A DNA stretch of 64,000 nucleotides from positions 89,492-153,491 of the forward strand of contig CAUBOH010000002.1 in the NCBI GenBank assembly GCA_958437495.1, written 5' to 3'. The notes under the pieces were generated by a model, which saw nothing but the letters and a program-made list of their open reading frames with translations, was not told the origin of the DNA and searched no databases. Of the stretch, positions 25,798 to 34,285 are shown one piece after another. A program made the position numbers and the translations under genes. How positions within the stretch are numbered: position 1 is the first letter of the stretch; every line of letters starts with the position of its first letter. This stretch comes from an uncultured Collinsella sp. GTDB lineage: Bacteria > Actinomycetota > Coriobacteriia > Coriobacteriales > Coriobacteriaceae.

Positions 25798-26391
25798 ATG
25801 AAAAAGAAGGCCTTAGCGATTCTCACCCTCTGCATCAGCCTCTTTGCCGCGGTTGCCCTGGTGGGTTGTGGCGGAAGCGGTGGCGCTACCGGCAGCAGCG
25901 GTGGCGGCGGCGCGGAAAAGCCAACCGTGGATATGAGGACCGACTTCATTTGGTTTAAGGTCGAGGTCCCCGAGGGCGTCGAGATTACCGACGTTGCCGG
26001 CGACACGGCCGACAGGGCCCAGTTTAAGTTCACCAAGAGCGAGCACGCCAGCGACCGCTTCATCCCCGTCTTCGACCCTGACAAGAACGCCGACGAGCTG
26101 TTTGACTACGAGGCCAAGTGGAAGACCGACTTTGAGTGGACCGAGAATGATCCCGTTAAGTACAACGGCAAGACCTGGCGCAACGCTTCCTACACGCACA
26201 CGGGCGGCGTGACGACCGAGTACTTCACCGACGTTGACGGCGGCAGCGTGTACGTGCGCATCGACAATGTCGAAGAGCACAAGGACGCCGTCGAGACCAT
26301 GATGAAGTCCCTGGAGTTTGCCGATGATATCGCCAAGGCCAAGACCGAGGCCATGGAAGTCAAGCTCGACGATATCGAGATCAAGCGCTAA
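25798..26391 (+). CDS. Small lipoprotein, paralogue 2
   Basis: The 197-residue product has signal peptide and lipobox LVGCGGS (Cys24) and the same domain as the previous gene: DFIWFKVEVPEGVEITDVAG, RFIPVFDPDKNADEL, YNGKTWRNASYTHTGGVTTEYFTDVDGGSVYVRI and KSLEFADDIAKAKTEAMEVKLDDIEIK. The ATG immediately follows AAGGACACGACC. It has its own upstream palindrome and terminator, so it is a separate transcription unit from copy 1 rather than an operon partner. Function unknown. Confidence 0.8.
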   Translation: MKKKALAILTLCISLFAAVALVGCGGSGGATGSSGGGGAEKPTVDMRTDFIWFKVEVPEGVEITDVAGDTADRAQFKFTKSEHASDRFIPVFDPDKNADELFDYEAKWKTDFEWTENDPVKYNGKTWRNASYTHTGGVTTEYFTDVDGGSVYVRIDNVEEHKDAVETMMKSLEFADDIAKAKTEAMEVKLDDIEIKR

Positions 26392-26461
26392 GCGACTCGC
26401 GAGCGTAACGGGAAACACGAGCGCAGTGCAAACAAGCGACGGTGCCCCAGCGTTTCGTACT

Positions 26462-26495
26462 AAGGGAGGATCGGCTCGCCGGCCCTCCCTTTCTT
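26462..26495 (+). terminator. Terminator after lipoprotein 2
   Basis: AAGGGAGG (26462-26469) pairs with CCTCCCTT (26484-26491), followed by a short T-rich stretch. Confidence 0.65.
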
Positions 26496-26695
26496 ATGCC
26501 GATAGCCGGCGAACGCGAGGGTGCCGGACGGCAAAACCACCCCCAGCGCGGTAGCAACACAAATAGACAAGCGCCCCAACGCGTCCGCCCGCCGATTAAT
26601 AGCACCGCGCAGACAATTAAGCCAACACGTTTAGACATCCGGGCAGTATAGTGACCAAAACGAGCGCATAACCGCACCCCGCGAATGGAGGAGTT

Positions 26696-29188
26696 ATGAC
26701 CGAACACCACGCCATCAGTCGTCGAGCATTTACGCTGGGCCTAGGACTCGCAGCATTGTCGCCATTTGCAAGCCTGCCCGAAACCGCGGCGCTGGGCCTT
26801 CCCGTGCGCGCGGCATTTGCAGAAGACACGCCCACACCGGCGGCCACCCTCGACAAGTTCGTCATTCGCCTTCGCCCCGCGGGCTATTTTCGCACCGCGA
26901 GCGTCAACCAAGACGGCAACGTTCGCGGCAACGTCTGCCACCTGTTTAATGACGGCACGTCCAGCAAACTCATCCTTGAACACGTAGTGACCGATGCAGA
27001 TAATACAAATTGGTATGCCATCCGCACCTTACTCAATTTCGAAGAGCACAAGAAGACGGGCTACAGCATTTGGTCGGTCGACGGCGACTCGGACAAAGAT
27101 GGAAAGGTCATCCACGTATGGAGTGGCGAGTATGACGACAAGCCCAGCCGCGCTTTTGCGTTTAAACGCCAGTCAAACGGAACCTATATCATTCGAGACC
27201 GCACGGTCGAGAAAGAAACCGAGAAAAAAGACATTAAGTACCTGGCAATAGAATCGGACGGCAAAGACCAGGACAACAATAAGATCTGCCATAAGAGTAA
27301 GAGCATTCCGTGGGAGCTCGAACTTATCGGTTACGATATGAAAAAGAACGATGCCACGGTTAGCAGCCTCGACTGGATCACGTACAGCAGCTACGTCGAC
27401 GGGCCCTGTTGGATGAAATACGTCGACAACAGCAAGTTCCTCGACGAACTGAGCATCCCGGGCACGCACGATTCGGGCACCTGCAGCGTGGACAATGACA
27501 CCGAGCCCCAATCCTCCCAAGCAAAATGCCAGCAGGATTACATCCCCACGCAGTTGCTCGAAGGCATTCGCTACTTTGATATCCGACTTGGAAAGAACGA
27601 CGAGAACGGCGACCCCGGCATCGACCACGGAGCTTGTTACCTGCTCAAAAAAGACGGGAACTTTATGCATCTCTCCGATGTCATCGGGTACTTCAATACG
27701 TTTTTGAGCGAAAACCCGACAGAAGCGCTCATCATGCTCGTGTCGCGGGGCAATGGCGAGGCTACCAACGAAAGCCTCACGACGGCCTTTGGCAAGGTTT
27801 TGGATGAGAACCCCGACCTGTTCTACACATCGAGTCGCATCCCCACGCTGGGCGAGGTGCGCGGAAAAATCGTCCTGCTGCGTCGGTTTGGGCTCGCCGG
27901 CAACAGCGTAAGCAGCCACACATGGGGCCTCGACCTCACCCAATGGGACGACAAAATCGCAGCACACACCGACAGCGCCTCCATGTGTCTCGTTCGAGAC
28001 GAGCGGGGCTTTGAAGCCGTGGGGAAAACGGGTGACGAAGAGCCCTATTGCACCAAGGTATACGCCCAGGACCATTACGAATGCACAGGAACCGACAAAA
28101 TCGGCTGGGTCGATATGGCGCTGCAGGAGACAACCAAGCTCGCCCGCATCATGGTGGACGTCGAGGACAATGACGGGGCCAAGGTAAAGGTCCTGGAGCA
28201 CAGCTGGTGTATCAACTACACCAGCTGCACGAACTACAAGCAAGGAAGCAATCCTTTTACCGCAGCACGAGTGGTCAACGAGCATCTATACAAGAGCCAG
28301 TATATAAACAGCACCGGAAATGAGAGCACAAAGGAGGACTGCCTCAAGCACATTGGCATCATCGCGTCCGACTTTGTTGATGCGGCACTGGCCCGAAGCA
28401 TCTACCAGCGCAATTACGATTACGATACACAGCACAAGCAGACAGCTTCGTACTACCTCCCGACCCGTATGCGCATGACATACGGCGACTCGTTGAGCGA
28501 TGCCTCACTCCAGGATGGAAAGACCGTTGGCGAGGGTCATTTCCGCCTTGTCGACAGCAGTAACGTACTCAACGTGGCGGCTTCGGGCCATACGTTTGCC
28601 ATCGAATACGTTGATGTCGATGCCCTGGGCAATGAGACCGTTACGGAGCTGCAGGGTCCAGTGCCCATCGATATCGATCCGCGCGTGCTGACGCCCCATT
28701 TTGAGGGACTCGAAGGCCTTAAGGCCGGCGAAGACGTGCGCGCCAAGGTCACGGCGCCGCTCGACGGCAAGCTCGAAAACGATGCCTGCACGGCCCAACT
28801 CGAGTTTATGCACGATGCAAACGGTGCTCCAGGAACGGTGATGGCCGAAGGCGAGGCATTTGCCGCGGGGACGTATTGGGTGCGTGCGAAAGACCTGTTG
28901 GGCGACGCGGCACAGAACTACATGCTCGCCAGCAATGGAGCCGTAAGCTTTACCGTAGCGGCCTCGGGCAGTGCAGGCGGCACCGGCAGCGGCACGGGTT
29001 CCAACGCAGACGGCGCCGACAAGAACGGCGGCGGCAACAAGAGCAAGGGCTCGACCGGAAAACTCGCCGACACGGGCGACGGCTCTGGCATCGCCGCCGG
29101 GCTCGCCGCTGCCGCCGTAGCGACAACAGCCGTCGGCGCGACAATGCTTGCCAGTGACCGCGAAAACGCTGGGGACGACAGCGAATAG
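26696..29188 (+). CDS. Tat-exported PI-PLC X-domain surface protein
   Basis: The 830-residue protein has a twin-arginine signal (ISRRAFTLGLGLAALSPFA). Residues about 50-215 look like a beta-trefoil/ricin-type domain (FVIRLRPAGYFRTASVNQDG; AFAFKRQSNGTYIIRD). The phosphatidylinositol-specific phospholipase C X domain follows (about 235-560): FLDELSIPGTHDSGT with the first catalytic His, YFDIRLGKNDENGDPGIDHG with the second, and ALIMLVSRGNGEAT. Beta repeats (about 590-760), a Gly/Ser linker and a C-terminal membrane helix (AAGLAAAAVATTAVGATML) suggest wall or membrane anchoring. It could cleave phosphoinositides or GPI-type glycolipids outside the cell; substrate unknown. Start: ATG after GGAGG. 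Confidence 0.83.
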   Translation: MTEHHAISRRAFTLGLGLAALSPFASLPETAALGLPVRAAFAEDTPTPAATLDKFVIRLRPAGYFRTASVNQDGNVRGNVCHLFNDGTSSKLILEHVVTDADNTNWYAIRTLLNFEEHKKTGYSIWSVDGDSDKDGKVIHVWSGEYDDKPSRAFAFKRQSNGTYIIRDRTVEKETEKKDIKYLAIESDGKDQDNNKICHKSKSIPWELELIGYDMKKNDATVSSLDWITYSSYVDGPCWMKYVDNSKFLDELSIPGTHDSGTCSVDNDTEPQSSQAKCQQDYIPTQLLEGIRYFDIRLGKNDENGDPGIDHGACYLLKKDGNFMHLSDVIGYFNTFLSENPTEALIMLVSRGNGEATNESLTTAFGKVLDENPDLFYTSSRIPTLGEVRGKIVLLRRFGLAGNSVSSHTWGLDLTQWDDKIAAHTDSASMCLVRDERGFEAVGKTGDEEPYCTKVYAQDHYECTGTDKIGWVDMALQETTKLARIMVDVEDNDGAKVKVLEHSWCINYTSCTNYKQGSNPFTAARVVNEHLYKSQYINSTGNESTKEDCLKHIGIIASDFVDAALARSIYQRNYDYDTQHKQTASYYLPTRMRMTYGDSLSDASLQDGKTVGEGHFRLVDSSNVLNVAASGHTFAIEYVDVDALGNETVTELQGPVPIDIDPRVLTPHFEGLEGLKAGEDVRAKVTAPLDGKLENDACTAQLEFMHDANGAPGTVMAEGEAFAAGTYWVRAKDLLGDAAQNYMLASNGAVSFTVAASGSAGGTGSGTGSNADGADKNGGGNKSKGSTGKLADTGDGSGIAAGLAAAAVATTAVGATMLASDRENAGDDSE

Positions 29189-29222
29189 GCAAGCCCGCCT
29201 TTTAGACACATCGACTCAATCG

Positions 29223-29256
29223 GGGGCGCAGGATACCGTTCTGCGCCCCTATTTTT
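29223..29256 (+). terminator. Rho-independent terminator of the PI-PLC gene
   Basis: GGGGCGCAG (29223-29231) pairs with CTGCGCCCC (29241-29249), followed by TATTTTT. Confidence 0.9.
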
Positions 29257-29358
29257 GACATGAAGGAGTAGCGCATAAAGGACGCCTCGCAGGTTGAACG
29301 ACCAGCCACCGTGCCGCCAGATGCGCGGGCGTAAGTCTGGCCCGAACGCCGACGTCGG

Positions 29359-29643
29359 CTACATCACCATGTTCAGCGCGTTCACAAATTCCTGGGCCTG
29401 GGAGCGGCTGCTCAGGCTAAAGACACAGGCAGTCAACAGCCTGTTACGTAGAAAAACACTGCGGCCCTTGATCCTGTTGACCCCCGTGATGTCCTTAAGG
29501 TAGACAATCTCGGTGTGCTTGCCGCCGAAAGTGCCCTTCTTGAGCACCTCGATGCGGTTGGGGTAAATCCTAACGTCTTTAAACCTGCCCGAACCTTTGT
29601 CCTGAAACAGCAAGGTGTCGTTGTCCACGTGCGTCACCCCCAT
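29359..29643 (-). CDS. Small PH-like domain protein
   Basis: The product of 94 residues reads MGVTHVDNDTLLFQDKGSGR, VRIYPNRIEVLKKGTFGGKH, EIVYLKDITGVNRIKG and AQEFVNALNMVM, the strand-strand-helix pattern of a bacterial pleckstrin-like (YdbT/PH) domain. It has no signal or membrane segment. I favour the ATG at 29643 because AGAGG lies upstream; an ATG nine codons earlier (29670) lacks one. Function unknown. Confidence 0.65.
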   Translation of the reverse strand: MGVTHVDNDTLLFQDKGSGRFKDVRIYPNRIEVLKKGTFGGKHTEIVYLKDITGVNRIKGRSVFLRNRLLTACVFSLSSRSQAQEFVNALNMVM

Positions 29644-29811
29644 GGAATGTGCCTCTGTTGTCTCTAGCATTTCATTCTGGTAGCCACGAGACCCTTTCGC
29701 GAAGACCTCCGACGACGTCGCAGTTTCTGTCCCCGCCAGGCTTTATGATAATCGCCATTTGCTATTAAGCAGCATCCCTCAAGAGGAAAGTGGGAGATAC
29801 GGATGGGCACC

Positions 29812-31149
29812 CTACTTCCCAAATAGCGCACCAAGCAGACCGCGGCGTTTGGGCTTCTCCTCTCGGCAGGAACCCTCGGCCGCCGCTGCCACCTGACGCG
29901 GCTGCTCGCCGCCTCCACGGCGCACGATCTGGTATAGGAAGGGCGATTTAACGTATTTGACCTCGATAGGCGTAGCATGCACGGTGCTTTCGCTCGACAG
30001 CATCACGTTGGGGTTGAGCGGTGCCACCACATGCGTCTCGCGCTTGTCACTAAACATCACCGCGGCTGCGCGACCCGTCTGGCCGTTTACGGCAATGCGC
30101 ACCTGCTCGCCATCGCGGCTGTCCGTCGCCGGACGATCGACAAAGTAGACCGGCACCATCACCAGGCCGTCCTTATGCTTGCGGGCCTTACGCGCCCAGG
30201 CGCGGATGCTCTTTTTATTGAGCCCCAGTACCGCCTCGGCATCGTTGCCGGCAACGTCGAGCGCCAGCTTATCAATGACCACCTGGTCCTTGGTAGACGC
30301 ATCGACGGAGACAACGCGGAAGTCGCCCTCCTGCATGGCAGGATCGAACGGCCCCACCTTGCCAAAGTCCCACGGCTCCAAAATGCCCATAAGACGAACG
30401 TCCAGGTAGTTTGCCCGCGGATATGCCCAATCGAGCACCTCGTAGTACACCAAGGTCTCCTTGCTCAGCCCCTTGCCCGGGAAGGACGCCATCATGCGCA
30501 AGTCCGCGAGCGCCATGGGAAAGTAGAAGAGCATCATGTCATTTTGAATCGCGTCTTCCACGTCGTGCCCGGCAAAGGCGTCGGGGTACTGGCGCACCAG
30601 CTGCAGCGCGTTGGCACGTGCCTGCTGCGGTGAGATTTCGCAAGGAATACCCTGCTCAGGTACATACTCCGCGCCAACGCCCATGGTCAGGCGCTTGCTA
30701 AAGGTACCGGGCTTGAGCAGGTCGGCAACGCCAATCTTATTGCCGCAGAACGGGCACTCAAACACGCGCTGAGTGGATTCGCCTTCAAAGGACGCGCCAC
30801 AGAAGGGGCACGGAATGCTCACGTGCGTAGCCTCTTGGAACTCCTGAGCTGTGCCGCGGTCCTCCCACAGCAGATGCTCCAGAACCGACTGATTGCGCCA
30901 GTACGCATTGAAGAAATACCAGTCCGGGTCCACCGGGCGCTCGAGCTGCGACACATGGGTGAGCTTAAGCAGCCCATCGACCACCGTCAACGGCGTATGA
31001 CGAATGCCCAGGGCGCTCTTGGGCTCCCCCGCATCGGCCTGCCACGGAACGACTGTGCCGCAATAGGCGCACTCAAAGCTGCGTTTAGCCTGGTGTGAGT
31101 ACATAGGGCCGCCGCAGTTTTGGCATTTAATGGCAAACATCTCGTCCAT
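29812..31149 (-). CDS. Zinc-ribbon protein of unknown function
   Basis: The 445-residue protein has two zinc ribbons: FAIKCQNCGGPMYSHQAKRSFECAYCGT at the start and IPCPFCGASFEGESTQRVFECPFCGN around residues 115-140. A long globular region follows (PDAFAGHDVEDAIQNDMMLFYFPMALADLRMMASF; YYEVLDWAYPRANYLDVRLMGILEPWDFG) and a short basic C-terminus (KPKRRGLLGALFGK). No signal peptide or membrane helix. ATG 31149 has AAAGGAGG eight bases upstream. Similar proteins occur in Actinobacteria and Firmicutes without a known role; a cytoplasmic membrane-associated function is a guess from the basic amphipathic tail. Confidence 0.75.
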   Translation of the reverse strand: MDEMFAIKCQNCGGPMYSHQAKRSFECAYCGTVVPWQADAGEPKSALGIRHTPLTVVDGLLKLTHVSQLERPVDPDWYFFNAYWRNQSVLEHLLWEDRGTAQEFQEATHVSIPCPFCGASFEGESTQRVFECPFCGNKIGVADLLKPGTFSKRLTMGVGAEYVPEQGIPCEISPQQARANALQLVRQYPDAFAGHDVEDAIQNDMMLFYFPMALADLRMMASFPGKGLSKETLVYYEVLDWAYPRANYLDVRLMGILEPWDFGKVGPFDPAMQEGDFRVVSVDASTKDQVVIDKLALDVAGNDAEAVLGLNKKSIRAWARKARKHKDGLVMVPVYFVDRPATDSRDGEQVRIAVNGQTGRAAAVMFSDKRETHVVAPLNPNVMLSSESTVHATPIEVKYVKSPFLYQIVRRGGGEQPRQVAAAAEGSCREEKPKRRGLLGALFGK

Positions 31150-31367
31150 GGAAACGTCCTCCTTTACGCAGGGGCTATCGACATTAAGTATGTCGAGCAA
31201 ATCGGCGCGTGCCCATACCCATGTGGCCCAAAATGGAGCACCCGGTCGGACAAGAAGCCCTGCCCGTTAGCGCGGGCAGACCATTGCTGCATTTTCTGAG
31301 CACCGGCGCACGGTGCGCCCATGCGAGCTACACTATCCCCTTAAACATGATTGTGAGGACGATCGTT
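31150..31367. other. Divergent promoter region with small hairpin
   Basis: It separates the leftward zinc-ribbon gene from the rightward transporter. CTGCCCG (31262-31268) pairs with CGGGCAG (31274-31280). No gene is visible; promoters must face both ways but I cannot place them firmly. Confidence 0.35.
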
Positions 31368-32549
31368 ATGCTATTTGTAAATCGGCTGGTACATACGCTT
31401 GTTCCCGGCAGCGAAAGCGAGCCGGTCGATACCTCCTGCCGCACCAACGCGGGTTTTGCCGCAAGCCTCATCTGCATCGGCCTCAACATCGCCCTGTGCT
31501 TGGCCAAGGGCGTCGCGGGCCTGCTCGCCGGCTCTGTCTCGCTTATCGCCGATGCCTTCAACAACCTCTCCGACGCCTCGAGCAACATCGTGAGCCTGCT
31601 CGGATTCCGCCTTGCTAGCCGCCCGGCCGACGAGGGGCACCCCTATGGCCACGGCCGCTACGAGTACCTGGCGGGGCTGTTTGTCGCCGTCCTGGTTTGC
31701 GCCGTCGGCATCAACCTGATCCTGGAGTCGGTCACCAAGATCATCAGGCCCTCCCCCACCGCTTATACGTTCATTTCCCTTGCGGCCCTTGTCCTGTCCA
31801 TGCTCGTCAAGTTTTGGATGGCGGCGTTCAACCGCACGCTAGGCAACCGCATCGACTCGGAGACGCTTATCGCCACGGCGCAGGACTCCAAGAATGATGT
31901 CATCACCTCGGCCTCAGTCCTGGCCGCAGCGCTTATTTCGCAGACGACCGGCTTTGACCTCGATGGCTGGGCAGGCTTGGGCGTGGGCATCTTCATTTGC
32001 ATCAGCGGCATGGGCCTGGTGCGCGACGCCATCAGCCCGCTGCTGGGACAAGCGCCCGACCCCAAGCTCGTCCAGGAAATCCGCGACAGGATTATGTCGT
32101 ACCCCCAGGTCCTGGGCACACACGACCTCATGGTGCACGACTACGGCCCCGGCCGTCAGTTTGCCAGCGCACACGTGGAAATGCCCGGCGAGGGCGATGC
32201 CTTTGAGCACCACGAGATCCTGGACACCATCGAACACGACATCAAACGCCAGATGGGCATTGGCATCACGCTGCACTGCGACCCCATCGCAACAACCGGT
32301 GACGACCTGCGCGGCTGGGTCAAGCACGGCGTAGCACAGATCGACCCCACGCTTTCCATCCACGACCTGCACGAGCACGATGGCTTTGTGTCGTTTGACC
32401 TGGTGCGTCCCGACGGCTTTGACATATCCGACGAGGAGCTGCTGGAGCTCGTCACGCGCATCGTGCACGAGCGCCGGCCCGACGCCTCGTGCGTCGTCAC
32501 ATTTGACTCGGGCTTCAGCTCGCCCGAGCGTCCAGCCGAGCAGCTGTAA
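31368..32549 (+). CDS. Cation diffusion facilitator (CDF) metal efflux protein
   Basis: The 393-residue transporter has six membrane segments and CDF motifs: SLIADAFNNLSDASSNIVSL (metal site in helix II, with the DxxxD/H pattern), DEGHPYGHGRYEYLAGL, and SKNDVITSASVLAAAL with the Asp of helix V. A cytoplasmic domain follows (about 210-300), and the C-terminus is longer than in FieF, with a second domain containing HDLHEHDGFVSFDLVRPDG. It exports Zn, Mn or Fe in exchange for protons; which metal cannot be told. Start ATG 31368 is preferred because GAGGA lies eight bases upstream. Confidence 0.87.
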   Translation: MLFVNRLVHTLVPGSESEPVDTSCRTNAGFAASLICIGLNIALCLAKGVAGLLAGSVSLIADAFNNLSDASSNIVSLLGFRLASRPADEGHPYGHGRYEYLAGLFVAVLVCAVGINLILESVTKIIRPSPTAYTFISLAALVLSMLVKFWMAAFNRTLGNRIDSETLIATAQDSKNDVITSASVLAAALISQTTGFDLDGWAGLGVGIFICISGMGLVRDAISPLLGQAPDPKLVQEIRDRIMSYPQVLGTHDLMVHDYGPGRQFASAHVEMPGEGDAFEHHEILDTIEHDIKRQMGIGITLHCDPIATTGDDLRGWVKHGVAQIDPTLSIHDLHEHDGFVSFDLVRPDGFDISDEELLELVTRIVHERRPDASCVVTFDSGFSSPERPAEQL

Positions 32550-32557
32550 TCGGCAGC

Positions 32558-32625
32558 AAAACGGGACGCAGGACCGCCGACCAACGCGCCTACGCGCCCG
32601 GTCACGCAATCCTGCGTCCCGTTTT
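32558..32625. terminator. Bidirectional terminator between convergent genes
   Basis: AAAACGGGACGCAGGA (32558-32573) pairs with 32610-32625, which ends in TTTTT; the A-run on the left gives T on the other strand, so it can serve both the CDF gene and the leftward gene. Confidence 0.85.
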
Positions 32626-32659
32626 TGTTTGCACTGCTAAGGCTCTAGCCGCTCGACCG

Positions 32660-33622
32660 CTAGTTCCCCTGTGCGCCCGAAATGCCGTTTTGCAGGGCAT
32701 CCCAGGCGTTGGTGGCCATATCGCCCAGATCCTGTGCAGTATCGCCGAGATTCTGAGCGGTGTCGCCCAGCTCTTGGGCCTTATCCCCAAGCTCCTGCGC
32801 CTTGTTGCTCAGGTCCTCCAGCGTGTTGGAGCTCGAGCTGTCCGCGCCGCCCTGGTCGCCGGACGCATTACCCGACGAGCCGTCCTTGCGCGTAAGCTGA
32901 ATCTCGAGGTTACCGTCGTCGTTATAGTAGGCAGACGTCACGACCCAGTTGGCATCGACGACAGGTGTTGAGCCATCATCGGTCAGAATCACGGCATTCG
33001 AAAGATCGGCCCCGCGCGACTTGAGGAGCTTCTTGGCGTTAGACCAATACTGCCCCGGGATATCGCTCAGGTCGACGGTGCCGGACTGGGTAGTCTCGGT
33101 CTGCTCGGCCGTGGTATCAGTCGTGGCGCCTCGCTTATTGAGCATGCCCGACACGATGGCAAACACAACCGACAGGGCAAAGAAAATCGCCAGCACAATC
33201 AGAATTTTCTTGATCACGCTCGACGAACGCGACGGCGCCTCTTCCTCGTCCTCACCATACTGCGGAATCGATTTGGGATACTCGCGATAGGGCTGGCGCG
33301 CATGCGGATCGCGTGATCCATAACGAGGCTGGGCCTGCGCCGTGCGCGGCATATATGTCGTCTGCTGAGGCTGCGGAATGGGATTTTGCAGCAGGTCATC
33401 ATAAGGGTCTGCCGCCGCGTTGCCGTAGGGGCTCTGCGACGAGGCACCATACGGGTCCTGCACTGCGTTCCCGTAATTCACAACGCGCGTAGGATCGGCC
33501 GAGGCCTGGGTCGCATCGGCTGAGGCGTATCGGGCGTCCGGCACGACGCGGGTCTCATCGGCTCCATTGCCCGTCCGCGGAGAGCCGTAGCCACCCATTA
33601 CGGTTGTCTTATCCTGGTCCAT
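32660..33622 (-). CDS. Single-pass membrane protein with heptad-repeat tail
   Basis: The 320-residue protein has a long Tyr/Pro/Gln/Asn-rich cytoplasmic N-terminus (about 1-130, with NPYG/DPYG-like turns), one membrane helix (about 139-160, ILIVLAIFFALSVVFAIVSGM) and an outside domain (VDLSDIPGQYWSNAKKLLKS; VVTSAYYNDDGNLEIQLTRK). The end is a heptad series AQELGDK-AQELGDT-AQNLGDT-AQDLGDM (about 275-305), predicted coiled coil. A PASTA-like or DUF4352-like reading of the outside domain is possible but not clear. Function unknown; surface sensing or self-association are guesses. Confidence 0.72.
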   Translation of the reverse strand: MDQDKTTVMGGYGSPRTGNGADETRVVPDARYASADATQASADPTRVVNYGNAVQDPYGASSQSPYGNAAADPYDDLLQNPIPQPQQTTYMPRTAQAQPRYGSRDPHARQPYREYPKSIPQYGEDEEEAPSRSSSVIKKILIVLAIFFALSVVFAIVSGMLNKRGATTDTTAEQTETTQSGTVDLSDIPGQYWSNAKKLLKSRGADLSNAVILTDDGSTPVVDANWVVTSAYYNDDGNLEIQLTRKDGSSGNASGDQGGADSSSSNTLEDLSNKAQELGDKAQELGDTAQNLGDTAQDLGDMATNAWDALQNGISGAQGN

Positions 33623-33759
33623 GCAACGATTCCTTTCCGTCGCCCGTAAGCATCAAGTTATCCATGCATTCTACCCGCGCAAAAGCCTATGATGGGCAAA
33701 GGCCACCGGTATCTACAAGACATGCGCGGCCGACGGTCACAAGCGAATCGAGGAACGTC

Positions 33760-33996
33760 ATGGCAAAAAGCAAGCTCATCAAAGACACGACGCGCGCCGA
33801 ACGCGAGGAGATCATTAAGCTGGCACTCGCGGGCTGCGGCAACGGCAGCTGCGACAACTGTGGAAGCTGCAGCTTGGGAGCCGGCGATCCGTATGGTACT
33901 TACCAGCCCTATATTGACGGCGAGATGGAAATCGCCGACATCAACATGATGGTCGCCGAGCGCAACGCCAAACTCTTCGGCCTCCAGCGCGGCTAA
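33760..33996 (+). CDS. Small Cys-rich protein
   Basis: The 78-residue product begins MAKSKLIKDTTRAEREEIIK after a GAGGA site and carries a tight cysteine cluster AGCGNGSCDNCGSCSLGAGD (residues about 26-45) with five Cys in fifteen residues, followed by YQPYIDGEMEIADINMMVAE. The cluster could hold an Fe-S centre or zinc. An upstream start at 33604 lies within the divergent gene and is not supported. I do not recognise the family. Confidence 0.7.
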   Translation: MAKSKLIKDTTRAEREEIIKLALAGCGNGSCDNCGSCSLGAGDPYGTYQPYIDGEMEIADINMMVAERNAKLFGLQRG

Positions 33997-34020
33997 TGGT
34001 CTCTTCTTGGGCCGTGCACC

Positions 34021-34170
34021 AAAAATGCGCCCATCTACTACGTTTAACCCAAGGGTGCCAACCATAGCCATATTTGTGTTAACAAAACCGCAGGTAAACG
34101 TCTTGCTTCATTGTTAAAAAACGCTCCATGGTCGGTCCAACCCTGGCAAACGTAGTAGATGGGCGCTTTT
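34021..34170. repeat. Long-hairpin intergenic element, copy A
   Basis: GCGCCCATCTACTACGTTT (34027-34045) pairs perfectly with 34148-34166. The 102-base loop contains AACAAAACCGCAGGTA (34081-34096), identical to 36451-36466 in copy B, whose stem arms have mostly different sequence. It lies between convergent genes. Nature unknown: mobile hairpin, structured RNA or regulator site. Confidence 0.75.
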
Positions 34171-34216
34171 CGTGGCGCGGCTGGCCCAGATAGCTTATTT
34201 CGGAGCCAATTTGCAT

Positions 34217-34259
34217 CAAAAAGTCCCCGGCGGCGCTGCGTTTTGCGTCACCGGGGACT
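34217..34259 (-). terminator. Rho-independent terminator after the 34286 gene
   Basis: AGTCCCCGG (34222-34230) pairs with CCGGGGACT (34251-34259); leftward it is followed by TTTTTGATG. Confidence 0.85.
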
Positions 34260-34285
34260 GTTCTATTCACGATCCGTAGCTTTCC

